DNA of 64,000 nucleotides from Hyphomicrobiales bacterium (GCA_900468065.1 UBTA01000055.1:1-64000); one strand, 5' to 3'. Positions 34,589-43,313 are shown, numbered from the stretch's first letter. A program made the numbers and translations. Notes: generated from the letters alone by a model not told the origin.

Positions 34589-34892
34589 GATTTGCACTCA
34601 TCCGCGTTGAGACGGGCTGCCGCTCGGCGTTCAGCGAAATGCACCTAACTTCATCATCCGAGACGTCCGGTCGAGTATCGTTCAGCGCTTCACGTGCCCT
34701 GGCACGAAACCAAGCGTCACGGCCCTCGTTGCCTGAAAGAAGCCCCAGCGGTAGCGTACCCTTGTTGGCCGTCCGGGCGAGCAAGATACGAACCGCGTCC
34801 GATACGGTCAGCCCCATGTTTCCAAGCACTGCGGAGGCACGATCTCGTACCTCGGCATCAATAAGAGTATGTAACAGTGCATTTGCAGCCAT
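34585..34892 (-). pseudogene. Decayed RelB/DinJ-type antitoxin gene
   Basis: The ATG at 34892 follows GGTGGAG and opens MAANALLHTLIDAEVRDRAS, then AVLGNMGLTVSDAVRILLAR, the ribbon-helix-helix of RelB/DinJ antitoxins. After PDVSDDEV the reading frame shifts near 34641-34650. In the corrected frame the sequence reads VHFAERRAAARLNADECKS and stops at 34585, overlapping the toxin GTG by four bases, exactly the arrangement of an intact module. In the uncorrected frame it runs on to 34446 with unrelated residues. The DNA-binding half might still be made. Confidence 0.7.
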
Positions 34893-35102
34893 ATTAATCT
34901 CCACCTTCATTGGGATCATAATGCAAATGAATGACAAATGTCGTGGCCTGGTCGGATGGATAGCTGATCACATCGTCCATGGTCGTCTTCGCCTTGATGA
35001 GATCCGAACCAAATGTTCACATCTGAGCACAGGGCGGCCGGTGGCGGAGCCGCCCAAAGCCTGTGCCGACATGCCGATAATGGGCGGCAAAAGGTGCAAC
35101 AT

Positions 35103-35807
35103 TCACCGCGGCAGCTTCGCAAACCCCTTGGCAAGGATTGGCCCTGTCGGCCGCCCCGTTGGCGACCCACCGGCCTGTTCCAGCGTGATTTCGTAGAGCT
35201 GGGCGTCCTTCGGCTGCGGCAGCGTCTGCGCATACAGGACAGCCGAATGCGATCCATCCAACAGCCCGAGCGACATCGGCCCCATATCCCGGGACGGCAG
35301 CGTCCAGACCTGTATGGTCTTGTCCGCCGGCACCGCGAAATCGTTGAGCAGCCGGACGCTGGCTGTATCGTTGCCGAAATCCTCGACTACGGCCTGAACT
35401 TCACCGACCTCGTTGAGAAGCACCGCAATCACCAGCGGTTCCACCGTCCGCATCAGGCTGTACGCCAGTCCTGCGGCCAGCAGCAACGATGCCGCCATGC
35501 CGGTGAGGGCCACCGCGCGCCAGCCGCTACGTCCGGTGTCGTTGTTCGCCAACTGCGGCGCTGAAACAGGCATGGCAGGCGTTGCCGGAAGGTTGGCGGT
35601 GATCTTTTCCCAGAGATCCGGCGTCACGACCGCTGGCTCGATCGCTGTATCGAGCGGCAGGAACCGCTCTCGCGCAGACGCAATGGCGGCGGCCAGCGCG
35701 CCATTGCGTTCCATCTCGACCTCGACCGCAGTAGTGTCCGAGGGATCGAGCAGGCCAAGGACATAATCGTCTGCGATTGCGGGAATTTCGGTTTTCGAAA
35801 ATATCAT
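35103..35807 (-). CDS. Anti-sigma factor, RskA type
   Basis: A 234-residue membrane protein. The N-terminal third (IADDYVLGLLDPSDTTAVEV) is the sigma-binding region of RskA-type factors, residues about 95-115 are one membrane span (AVALTGMAASLLLAAGLAYS), and the periplasmic domain has the RskA pattern TIQVWTLPSRDMGPMSLGLL. It would hold the ECF sigma factor at the membrane until a signal triggers its release. Its ATG overlaps the sigma stop by four bases, so the two are made in step. Confidence 0.9.
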   Translation of the reverse strand: MIFSKTEIPAIADDYVLGLLDPSDTTAVEVEMERNGALAAAIASARERFLPLDTAIEPAVVTPDLWEKITANLPATPAMPVSAPQLANNDTGRSGWRAVALTGMAASLLLAAGLAYSLMRTVEPLVIAVLLNEVGEVQAVVEDFGNDTASVRLLNDFAVPADKTIQVWTLPSRDMGPMSLGLLDGSHSAVLYAQTLPQPKDAQLYEITLEQAGGSPTGRPTGPILAKGFAKLPR

Positions 35808-36358
35808 GCCATGCACTCCCGAAGTGAGGCAAGGCCGCGGCGGATCCAGGATTTCGTCGTGCCGAGCGGAATGCGCAGCCGCCCAGCGATCTCACCGTGG
35901 CTGTAGCCGCCCACATAGGCCAACAGAATACCCTGCCGCTTCGTTTCATCCAGTGCGCCGAGGCAGTCGCGCAACCGGCTGTTGCGGTCGAGCCGGTGCC
36001 AAGTGGCCATGATCTGCTCGAGCTGGTCGGTTTCCTGAAGCGTCTCAAGCCTGTCCTCAGCCACGAGATCCTCACGTTTTCCGTCGCGCAGCATGTTGAG
36101 CGCCCGGTTGCGGACGATCGCATAGATCCAGCCGCGCGCCGAACCGCGTTCCGGTGCATATTGGTGGGCGCACGTCCAAATCCGGATGAAGGCTTCCTGC
36201 ACCACGTCCTCGGCCAAGTCCCGACGCCGCACGATACGCTCCGCCACCGCCACGAGGCGAGGTGCTTCCCGGTCGAAGATCAGCCGCAGAGATTGCCTAT
36301 CACCCTTGGCGCACCCGAAAAGCGCATCCGCCAGATATGTCGACTGATCGGGAATCAA
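35804..36358 (-). CDS. ECF RNA polymerase sigma factor (SigK-like)
   Basis: A 184-residue sigma factor with region 2 (LIFDREAPRLVAVAERIV, DLAEDVVQEAFIRIW) and region 4 (DETKRQGILLAYVGGYSHGE, IAGRLRIPLGTTKSWI). The start is a TTG at 36358 after GAGAAAGGGTG, because the upstream open frame has no family similarity. It is encoded just upstream of its anti-sigma factor and diverges from the DUF4394 gene at 36636, a likely target. The signal sensed is unknown. Confidence 0.9.
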   Translation of the reverse strand: MIPDQSTYLADALFGCAKGDRQSLRLIFDREAPRLVAVAERIVRRRDLAEDVVQEAFIRIWTCAHQYAPERGSARGWIYAIVRNRALNMLRDGKREDLVAEDRLETLQETDQLEQIMATWHRLDRNSRLRDCLGALDETKRQGILLAYVGGYSHGEIAGRLRIPLGTTKSWIRRGLASLRECMA

Positions 36359-36507
36359 AGTCAGGCACCCTTTCTCACGTTCGCTTCGCGCGTTCGCGAA
36401 TATCCTGCATATGCAGTTGCCACAGCGGACATACTCTCGTCCAGCCTTCAAGGTTGGCCGCGTCGCAAAGACGCCGCGAAGTGAAGACCCGTGGCAACAG
36501 GCAATTG

Positions 36508-36550
36508 GATGCAAGCCGAAGAATATTTTCAGGCGCTGCATCCAGATGCA
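36508..36550. promoter_or_regulatory. GATGCA elements in the divergent sigma/DUF4394 region
   Basis: GATGCA occurs at 36508-36513 and again within TGCATCCAGATGCA (36537-36550), a 6-bp inverted repeat with a 2-nt spacer. They lie between the divergently read sigma operon and DUF4394 gene and may be part of autoregulated ECF promoters or an operator. Inferred from position only. Confidence 0.35.
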
Positions 36551-36635
36551 TCCTCCCATGTGTCTTCCCATTGAGAGCGCCACAAGGCTGAAGGTCACGC
36601 CGCTTTCGACCATTTCAACACACGGGAGAACAGAC

Positions 36636-37424
36636 ATGAAAATCATTCGCGCCACTCTGATCGCATCCACAGTCCTCGGCTTCTCCGCAGCTGCGGTTTC
36701 TGCGGCACCGGTGCTTGGCCTTACTGGCGACAAGACGCTGGTTATCTTCGACACAGCAAAGCCCACCGTGACCAAGACCATGGACGTCACGGGGGTCACC
36801 AAACTTCTTGGCATCGATTTCCGTCCTGGTACCAACGGGGTGATCGGCGTGACGGCCGACCATGCGATCGTCTCGATCGATCTCGATACCGGTGCGGCAA
36901 CCGAAGTCGCCAAGATGGATAAGATGCTGACGCTGACCCAGGCTTCGGTCGTGGTTGATTTCAACCCGATGGCCGACCGCCTCCGCTTCATGACCGGTAC
37001 GACCAACCACCGCGTTAACCCGGACACCGGCGCAGTGACTGTAGATGGCACGCTGTCCTATGAAGATGGCGACATGCACAAGGGCGAAACCCCCAATATC
37101 GTCGCTGCCGCCTATACCAACTCTCTCGGCAAGCCGGAAAAGACTGCCATGTACAATATCGACGCCACAATCGGCGCTCTTATCCAGCAGACAAAGCCGA
37201 ACGACGGCACTCTGAAGGCAATTGGCAAGCTCGGCTTCGCCCAGATGCCAGCAACCTATGCCTTCGATATCCAAGCGATGGCGGATGGCCAGAACACGGG
37301 CTATCTTGCCGCCAACAAGACGCTCTATACGATCGATATGGAGACCGGCAAAGCGACTGAAATCGGCGCCATCAACGGTGCTGCCAATGAAGTTCGCGAC
37401 ATCACCGTTCTGCCCGCGATGTGA
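36636..37424 (+). CDS. Exported DUF4394 protein
   Basis: A 262-residue protein with a signal peptide of about 23 residues (IIRATLIASTVLGFSAAAVS) and a DUF4394 domain of repeated beta-propeller-like units, for example LTGDKTLVIFDTAKPTVTKT, RLRFMTGTTNHRVNPDTGAV and YLAANKTLYTIDMETGKATE. The domain's function is not known. The gene diverges from the SigK-like operon and is probably in its regulon. A terminator follows directly. ATG 36636 follows GGGAGAACAG. Confidence 0.88.
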   Translation: MKIIRATLIASTVLGFSAAAVSAAPVLGLTGDKTLVIFDTAKPTVTKTMDVTGVTKLLGIDFRPGTNGVIGVTADHAIVSIDLDTGAATEVAKMDKMLTLTQASVVVDFNPMADRLRFMTGTTNHRVNPDTGAVTVDGTLSYEDGDMHKGETPNIVAAAYTNSLGKPEKTAMYNIDATIGALIQQTKPNDGTLKAIGKLGFAQMPATYAFDIQAMADGQNTGYLAANKTLYTIDMETGKATEIGAINGAANEVRDITVLPAM

Positions 37425-37444
37425 ACGCGACATCCGTTTCGAGG

Positions 37445-37477
37445 AAAAAGGCCGGTTCCGCAAGGATCCGGCTTTTT
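37445..37477 (+). terminator. Rho-independent terminator of the DUF4394 gene
   Basis: AAAAAGGCCGG and CCGGCTTTTT pair with one bulged base around an inner CC-GCAA-GG loop, ending in five Ts, 20 bp after the stop. Confidence 0.85.
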
Positions 37478-37844
37478 GTTGTCAGGCTGCTCCATCCCAG
37501 CGGTCGAACCGTCCATAGGCAGGCCCTGAGACCTTCAGCCAGTCGATCCATCGCATTCGTTGTCGAAACGAGAAGATGTTCGGCCCATGAAAACGAAGGT
37601 GCGGCATTCGCCAAGTACGATGGGAAGACCCTGCAAGGGCAGGCGTTCAAACTCGCCTTACTGCCATCGCCTACAGTATGAAACGCAGTTTGAAGCTGAT
37701 TGCCATAGGCGGCTCGGTGGCAAACACACCGCTAATGCTCATACGAGAGCGTCACAGGCCACCGCCGACGTCGCCGGCGCTGAAATCTTTACGCTTCTTC
37801 TCGGTAAGCCAAAATGGCACTTACACACACTGCGCGGGCGGCGT

Positions 37845-37929
37845 GGACGAATGGTCGCTGACGTGGACCAAGGTGGAGGGAGAGACTGAGGGCATTAATG
37901 TCTGCTTAACCCACCCCTGGCAACATTAG
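37845..37929 (+). pseudogene. Fragment of the DEWSLTWTKV gene family
   Basis: The plus strand reads GGVDEWSLTWTKVEGETEGI and stops at 37929, with a terminator 45 bp later. The core DEWSLTWTKV and its DNA (GACGAATGGTC.CTGACGTGG) equal the segment at 1613-1640. Upstream the frame can be followed to ATG 37678, but that part shares nothing obvious with the other copy. It may be a truncated copy or the end of a small gene of about 83 codons. Confidence 0.45.
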
Positions 37930-37973
37930 CACGAGCTTGGATTGCCACCCAAGCGGCTTGACATATACCCCAG

Positions 37974-38003
37974 ACCCTCCTGCGAAAATGCGGGAGGGTT
38001 TTT
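37974..38003 (+). terminator. Rho-independent terminator
   Basis: ACCCTCCTGC, a short A-rich loop and GCGGGAGGGT form a 10-bp stem with one G-T pair, followed by TTTTT. It implies a transcript arriving from the left, perhaps of the small frame ending at 37929. Confidence 0.8.
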
Positions 38004-38976
38004 CATTTCAGCCCCCGCCGTTTCCAGCGAGGGCCTAAATGCTTTGGTGCTCAAATGCACCGAGCGCTTCGGCTCGACAAAAGCACCATGGCATATTCTG
38101 TTTTCCTAATGTTATTTACCTCGCGTTAGGGTTATTTGGTAAGGTGAACGACGCGCGCGGCCAAAAGCAAGACGGCACTCACCATACGGAGAGACTAGCG
38201 AAAGCGCTTATGCTTCTAGGCCTCATAGTCTCTGCGATGAATCCAGTAGTTCGCATCTGGGGCACGATATCGAACTACTGGATTTCGCCCAACGTGAGCC
38301 GACCGTAAGGCTCGCTGCACGCAAGTGTTAACTGTGACGCTGTTTGGCTTCGTTACATTTTCCCACACCACCATTACATTAGTTTGTACTGTAACGTAAG
38401 ACTAACCAACGTCATCCTATCGAGGCCATCTTGCGCCGTCGCCAATTATCAATTTGTATAGCCAACAGCAAAACCGCCACCCCTGTGTCCAAGGATGGCA
38501 GTTTCTAGAAGCTATTCCCCAAGCAAAGGTACCTTCGATCACTTCTCAGACGAACATACTTAACGAGCTACTACTTTAGACCATAATCAAGCCCGCCACT
38601 GACCGTTTACCGTTAACTGGGCGTCGCGTCGTTTTACTGATCAAGCCACTTGTGCTGGGTAGCAACGTCATGTGCATGTGCCGCCATGCTCCTTCGCGCA
38701 ACGCCTTCGGCTTTCGCGTCAGGCGTTTCCCTTCCGTATTGTGCTTCACGATATCCGCAATCTCGGGATTTAGGGAAATGGGCTCGGCAAGGTACCCGGG
38801 ATAAATGCCATTATGCCGAGTTCGGCATAACCTGGCGTAGATGTCCCGCGTCTTCACACCCACTAGCCCCCACTCGCGGTTGTCGGGACTGCAGGAAGAT
38901 CAATGCTCGAATGCATCGCCACCGCTCATCTCAGCGGGGCAGTGTCCCATTGAAGACAACTTTGACCTGCATGAAA
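38004..38976. other. Long non-coding stretch with one sharp palindrome
   Basis: About 970 bp without a supported gene. One frame at 38039-38308 has a possible membrane span (ALMLLGLIVSAMNPVVRIW) but no ribosome binding site. The perfect dyad at 38811-38830 is listed separately. No insertion-sequence frame is recognisable. Confidence 0.4.
38811..38830. repeat. Perfect 20-bp palindrome
   Basis: TTATGCCGA and TCGGCATAA are exact reverse complements with a 2-nt spacer. It is A+T-ended and G+C-centred and has no T run, so it is not a terminator. It resembles the dyad core of a recombinase or repressor site. Confidence 0.75.
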
Positions 38977-39741
38977 TTATTGGCGGTGTTGGGCAACCCA
39001 TTCGGACCAGCTTGCGCCACCGGACATTCCATCGACAACCTTGAGATCGGTCAATCCAACGAACGAGCCGATCGCTGGCATCGGGATCCGGGATTTTCTG
39101 CCCTGCTTCCCCGCAAACCATAGGTCAGTGAGGCGCTGGGTATCCAGCGCTTCAGGCCCGAAGACATCGCGTAATCTGCCAATCGGCCGTTCGAATGCAA
39201 GCATGGTCAGCGTCTCGGCGACAAATTGAATATCGACCGGCTGAAGTGTCATCTGCGGCACCAGCAGAAACGGACCAAAGGTTAGACGGCGCAGGAGTGT
39301 ATCAACGAACGAATGGAATGGGCTGGCTCGCAGGATCGTATACGGGAGTCCACTTTCAGCGAGAATGCGTTCACATTCAAGCTTTGCCTTATAATATGCA
39401 TAGCGTTTCGCGGCTTCTTCGATACCTGCGATCCCGATGTAAAGGATGTGGGTGTTTTGCGCCCGCGCGGCAGCGATAACATTACGAAGCGCTATGATGT
39501 CATTGCCCGGCTTCGCTGGAGTGCTAGCGCAATGAATGATACACGATCGTGCATGCACCGCCGCATCCAGGCCGCTACCTGTCAGGACATCCGCCCGAAC
39601 CCAATTTCCGAGAAAACCGGGGCGCGCTTCATGCCGCCCGCTGCCTGAGAACTCAATCCCATTCTTGGACAGAGCCAAGGCGACCTCCTTCCCCAGCATT
39701 CCACTCGCCCCTGTGAGCAATATGTTGTGCGTCATCATCAT
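38977..39741 (-). CDS. NAD(P)-binding oxidoreductase, NmrA/extended-SDR type
   Basis: A 254-residue protein with the nucleotide-binding motif LLTGASGMLGKEVALAL, ILYIGIAGIEEAAKRYAYYK (a Y-x-x-x-K-like pair, YAYYKAK) and SGLPYTILRASPFHSFVDTL, the usual pattern of atypical SDRs related to NmrA and YbjT. It is the last gene of the Rrf2-headed operon. Such proteins often sense or reduce quinones. Substrate unknown. Confidence 0.83.
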   Translation of the reverse strand: MMMTHNILLTGASGMLGKEVALALSKNGIEFSGSGRHEARPGFLGNWVRADVLTGSGLDAAVHARSCIIHCASTPAKPGNDIIALRNVIAAARAQNTHILYIGIAGIEEAAKRYAYYKAKLECERILAESGLPYTILRASPFHSFVDTLLRRLTFGPFLLVPQMTLQPVDIQFVAETLTMLAFERPIGRLRDVFGPEALDTQRLTDLWFAGKQGRKSRIPMPAIGSFVGLTDLKVVDGMSGGASWSEWVAQHRQ

Positions 39742-39804
39742 GTCCTTTTGAATCTCTCGTGCTGTTGCTGTCGCGCAACTGCACTTGCTATGGAATTCCG
39801 CACC

Positions 39805-40224
39805 TCAGTAGGTCGAAATGTTTGCTGTGAGCCGGGTTCTGTTTGACCAAGCCCATACCGTCAGGCCAATACCGATCAGCGCCGGGAGTGTGACTGCAGG
39901 AAAGTCACGGGGAATGACCGATGGCGCACAGATGCCGACAGCGACTTCCCACAGGTGGAAGATCGCATGCGCGGTCAACCACAGTGTCGGGATGCCCCAT
40001 AGACCCAGCCGTTGGGTTGGCTTCCAGATGCCGACCGCATAAGCCGTACCGATGAAGAGTTCGATGATGCCGATGTCGCGTATGAAATGCTGGTTGAACA
40101 AACCAGCGGCGGCCACACCGGGCACCGCGAAATACCAGGCCTCTGGATCCACCAGCATGAAAACACCGTTGGCGAACATCGCGGCCCCCAATAGTCCGGC
40201 TAGGGTTACCACGAGCTTAGGCAT
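39805..40224 (-). CDS. Four-span membrane protein
   Basis: A 139-residue protein with about four hydrophobic spans: VTLAGLLGAAMFANGVFMLV, a second near IIELFIGTAYAVGIW, a third at GIPTLWLTAHAIFHLWEVAV and a fourth at LPALIGIGLTVWAW. It is of DoxX/DUF4345-like general shape. Its ATG overlaps the end of the NTF2-like gene by eight bases. Function unknown; the operon suggests a part in redox or quinone stress. Confidence 0.75.
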   Translation of the reverse strand: MPKLVVTLAGLLGAAMFANGVFMLVDPEAWYFAVPGVAAAGLFNQHFIRDIGIIELFIGTAYAVGIWKPTQRLGLWGIPTLWLTAHAIFHLWEVAVGICAPSVIPRDFPAVTLPALIGIGLTVWAWSNRTRLTANISTY

Positions 40225-40633
40225 GGGCGTGGACCTGGCCGCGCTTGTGTCTTTTCTCGGCGTCGATGACGAGATGAGGGTCGAAATAGAAGACCCGCAA
40301 TGAGGTAAGACGACCGTCGCGAACAGTCCATTGTTCAGCAAGTCTGGTAACGTCATCCTGGCCGTTAATGCCAGCGAAGACGAATGCCGCCACGGAATTG
40401 TCGTCCGCCGTGAAGGAATCGTAGCCAAACCTGTCGAAGTCGAACATCGCTGCGACGCGCGGAAGGATCGTCGTCACGAACGCCTTGGCTCCGACGCCCT
40501 TGCCACCCCAGGGAAGGATCGATGGTACATCCCATTCGAAATCTTCGGAAAGATATCGGGAAAAGGCTTCGGTGCTGCCCGCCAATGCGGTGCCGTAAAA
40601 ATCACTGACCAGTTGCTTGTTTTGCTCGCTCAT
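40217..40633 (-). CDS. SnoaL/NTF2-like protein
   Basis: A 138-residue cone-fold protein: MSEQNKQLVSDFYGTALAGS, FSRYLSEDFEWDVPSILPWG and EQWTVRDGRLTSLRVFYFDP are the typical helix, DFEW strand and terminal strands. Members are small isomerases, hydroxylases or binding proteins. The start at 40633 follows GGAGAGCC. It is coupled to the next gene by an 8-bp overlap. Catalytic role not determinable. Confidence 0.82.
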   Translation of the reverse strand: MSEQNKQLVSDFYGTALAGSTEAFSRYLSEDFEWDVPSILPWGGKGVGAKAFVTTILPRVAAMFDFDRFGYDSFTADDNSVAAFVFAGINGQDDVTRLAEQWTVRDGRLTSLRVFYFDPHLVIDAEKRHKRGQVHAHA

Positions 40634-40719
40634 AGCGGCTCTCCTTGAAGCAGTTATTGTGGGAATAGGCAGGCTGCAACACGCGGCCTGCAATTTTTCG
40701 CGTTGATCGGGCGACGATC

Positions 40720-41922
40720 CTAGAGGCTGAGCGCCTGCTGCGGGTTTGCGGCGGCGAATGCGGTGTCGCGATCGGTTGGCGGATAGATCAGCGTTCCATT
40801 GATCATAACCTTGAATGCCTTGCCTTCAGCGCCCGTCATCCAGATGTTCCGATCCCAACCTTGTGTGACAACCGCCCCCGCGGATCCCAGATCCAGGCAT
40901 GTCACATACTGCGGCTGGCTGTATGGTGTCGGTAGCAGGCCGAGGAGATCTGCGGCAGCGTTGTCGCCAGCAGATTTTCCGGAAGGTATTGCGTGTTGGC
41001 ATGACATCAGAGTGTGATTGCCCTGGTCGTCGGTCGGCGCAACCGCAGCATCTCCGGCGGCAAACACTTTGGGGGATGACGCTACACGTAGGTTCTGGTC
41101 CACGCGAAGGCGTCCGAGCGGATCTCTCTCCGCCGAAATCTGCGACGTCAGCTCACTCGCACGAACACCGGCTGTCCAAATGACCGTACTGGTCTCAAGA
41201 TGCTCGCCGTTTGCTGTTGTGAGACCACCTGCCTCGATCGAGGAGACAGCTGATCCCAATCGATATTCGATACCGAGTTGGGTCAGTGCCTCGTCAATCT
41301 TCGGACGAGGGCCGCTACCGAGATCTGGGCCGATCGCATCGGCTCGTTCGACAATGATGACTTTCACCTCGGTATTGGTCCCGAGAATACCCTTCAATCG
41401 TGTTGGGAGTTCCGTCGCGATTTCAAGGCCTGTGAAGCCACCGCCAGCGACGACGACAGTGTTACGTTTGAGCGACGACGGCTGTAAGACGAGACTCTGT
41501 AGATGCACCTCAAGTGCCGCAGCTTCATCAAGTTGATCGACGCTGAAAGCATGTTCACGCAGTCCAGGGATATCGGGCCTGAACAACTTGCTGCCGGCGG
41601 CCATAATCAATCTGTCATAGCTTAGAGTTCGACGAGAAACGTTGGCGTCGATGTAGTCAAGTTCGTCATGTTCTGTCCTGATCGTCTCGACGGAACCTTG
41701 AATATAGCGGATGCCTGTTTCTTCAAAGAGCTTCTCTAGGGGAGCTGACATAGAACCGGGGGCTGCTTCATAGAGCCTCGGCCGCAACGTCAGTATGGGG
41801 TCGGGTGCAATAAGGGTCACTTCGATTAAACCATTCTTTCCCTCAAGCTCGAGGCGACGAGCGGCCGCAAGGGCACTCCACAGGCCAGCGAAGCCCGCGC
41901 CTATGACTAGGATGCGTTGCAT
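40720..41922 (-). CDS. NAD(P)/FAD-dependent oxidoreductase (NDH-2-like)
   Basis: A 400-residue two-dinucleotide-binding flavoprotein. The FAD motif is ILVIGAGFAGLWSALAAARR, the NAD motif VVVAGGGFTGLEIATELPTR, and the second FAD motif KVFAAGDAAV. The order is that of type II NADH:quinone oxidoreductases and related sulfide-quinone reductases; there are no redox-active cysteine pairs. It would pass electrons from NADH to a quinone or a small acceptor at the membrane face. It lies just after the Rrf2 gene in the same direction. Confidence 0.88.
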   Translation of the reverse strand: MQRILVIGAGFAGLWSALAAARRLELEGKNGLIEVTLIAPDPILTLRPRLYEAAPGSMSAPLEKLFEETGIRYIQGSVETIRTEHDELDYIDANVSRRTLSYDRLIMAAGSKLFRPDIPGLREHAFSVDQLDEAAALEVHLQSLVLQPSSLKRNTVVVAGGGFTGLEIATELPTRLKGILGTNTEVKVIIVERADAIGPDLGSGPRPKIDEALTQLGIEYRLGSAVSSIEAGGLTTANGEHLETSTVIWTAGVRASELTSQISAERDPLGRLRVDQNLRVASSPKVFAAGDAAVAPTDDQGNHTLMSCQHAIPSGKSAGDNAAADLLGLLPTPYSQPQYVTCLDLGSAGAVVTQGWDRNIWMTGAEGKAFKVMINGTLIYPPTDRDTAFAAANPQQALSL

Positions 41923-42007
41923 GGTGGTAGTCCTTTTTTGGACGCACGAAGGCCTTCGGCTCCGACGGAGCCGATTGAGGTGTGCGTTCGGGGGGGATGA
42001 AGCTGCG

Positions 42008-42571
42008 TTAGGTTTCGCTGCTTCGGTGTCGCGCCCTGGGTTTCTTGAGGGCGACAGCACGGGTCTGCTCACGGGTGACGGCCCGGTCGGCGAACCATGT
42101 CTGGAGTTGTTCTGCGAATTCCGCGGGTGCCTTGCCCGCAATGCCTTCGGTCAGGCTGCCTATCGTTGTCCGGTTAAGCTCATCGCGCATGGTTTTCTCA
42201 GCCCTGAGCATAACAGCATGCACACTGCATACGCCGCTGGTCATCCAGGCTGGTGGCTTGTTGTTGAAGATCGCGCAGCGTCCCCGGATTTGCTGACAAT
42301 CGAACAGCGGCTTTCTTCCTTCGACCGCGTCGATAACTTCGAGCACGGTGATAGTGTTCGAGGCTCGCGCCAGCTTGTAGCCGCCGCGGACACCTTCAGA
42401 GGCAACAACTATCCCGGCTTTTTCAAGCTTCGGGAAAATCTTGGCGAGGAACGACGGTGAAATTCCCTGCAAATCCGCCAAGTCCCCGCTGCTGACCGGT
42501 TGCGCAAGCGGCTGATCGAGATAGAGAAGACAATGCAGGGCGTATTCAACGCTGGATCCAAGGTGTGCCAT
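42008..42571 (-). CDS. Rrf2-family transcriptional regulator
   Basis: A 187-residue regulator with the Rrf2 winged helix (SSVEYALHCLLYLDQPLAQP, SFLAKIFPKLEKAGIVVASE, GVRGGYKLAR) and a three-cysteine sensor loop: CQQIRGRC followed by GVCSVHAVM. Three cysteines in this place bind an iron-sulfur cluster or react with NO or oxidants in family members such as NsrR, IscR and RsrR. A near-perfect palindrome touches the start codon, so autorepression is likely. It heads an operon with a flavoprotein, an NTF2-like protein, a membrane protein and an NmrA-like protein. Confidence 0.93.
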   Translation of the reverse strand: MAHLGSSVEYALHCLLYLDQPLAQPVSSGDLADLQGISPSFLAKIFPKLEKAGIVVASEGVRGGYKLARASNTITVLEVIDAVEGRKPLFDCQQIRGRCAIFNNKPPAWMTSGVCSVHAVMLRAEKTMRDELNRTTIGSLTEGIAGKAPAEFAEQLQTWFADRAVTREQTRAVALKKPRARHRSSET

Positions 42572-42596
42572 AACTCAGACTGTATCAGTCCGAGTT
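42572..42596. promoter_or_regulatory. Rrf2 operator
   Basis: AACTCAGACTG and CAGTCCGAGTT are 11-bp arms with one mismatch and a 3-nt spacer, directly adjoining the Rrf2 start codon. The position would block transcription or initiation of its own operon. Confidence 0.8.
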
Positions 42597-42894
42597 CTAA
42601 ATGCAAGACCTATTGTTGAGCTCGCACTGCGACATTGTGCGCGAGATGCTGATATCGCAGACAAGGCTGCGTGCCTTGTTGGCATAACAGCCGAGAGGCG
42701 CTTATGGGGTCGCGCTAGCTGCTGAACATCCGAGGGCGTTTAAGGACACGAACAGCTGCTGCCAAGACTATTTATTGCATCCAGCTGCGGAACGCCCCGT
42801 CTTACGTCCCCACGTGACAAAGCGTCAGAAAATGCGATCTCGGCTGCTGCGGCCGAACGTGCATTAAACCCAGCAAAAGTCACCGGAGGGTCGC
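42597..42894. other. Intergenic region, nothing seen
   Basis: Just under 300 bp holding the promoter of the Rrf2 operon. No gene, hairpin or repeat is evident. Confidence 0.5.
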
Positions 42895-43236
42895 CTAATC
42901 GAATCTCGGCAGACGGCGTGCCACAACAACGACAGCTGCAGCGATGCCGACCATAACCGTAAATCCAACGATTTTTTCGACCGCAATGGGCCTCGTAGCC
43001 TCAGATTGCGAGCGCTGCGCTGGCTGAAACCCCACAATTTGTTCTCCAAGGTGGGCAACGTAAGCTTTGAGCCGGCGGATCTCCTCGGCCACCGTCAGGG
43101 CCGAATTGCTTTCGTTCGGCCTTGCGGCATCATCCGGATCCAGTTCTGCCACGTCGAACTCAGCAAAATATTCCTCAAGCTCATTTCCATGGTCCGATAG
43201 ATTCCGCTTTCCCGTTTTTTTGATAGCGCCACGCAT
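42895..43236 (-). CDS. Tail-anchored hypothetical protein (113 aa)
   Basis: An acidic N-terminal half (ELEEYFAEFDVAELDPDDAA) is followed by a short helix (ALTVAEEIRRLKAYVAHLGE) and one membrane span at the C-terminus (IVGFTVMVGIAAAVVVVARR). It would sit in the inner membrane with most of the chain in the cytoplasm. ATG 43236 follows GAGGGATATC. No family recognised, though the outline recalls ribosome-associated ElaB/YqjD-like proteins. Confidence 0.6.
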   Translation of the reverse strand: MRGAIKKTGKRNLSDHGNELEEYFAEFDVAELDPDDAARPNESNSALTVAEEIRRLKAYVAHLGEQIVGFQPAQRSQSEATRPIAVEKIVGFTVMVGIAAAVVVVARRLPRFD

Positions 43237-43313
43237 GATATCCCTCACTCCCATATGTTCCAGCCGCACAACGCGCCCAGCGTCAAAAAGATGCAGACAA
43301 GACGCGATAAAAT

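Noticed and set aside
38039-38308. Possible small membrane protein
   Set aside because: One hydrophobic segment is present, but the start has no ribosome binding site and the upstream half looks random.
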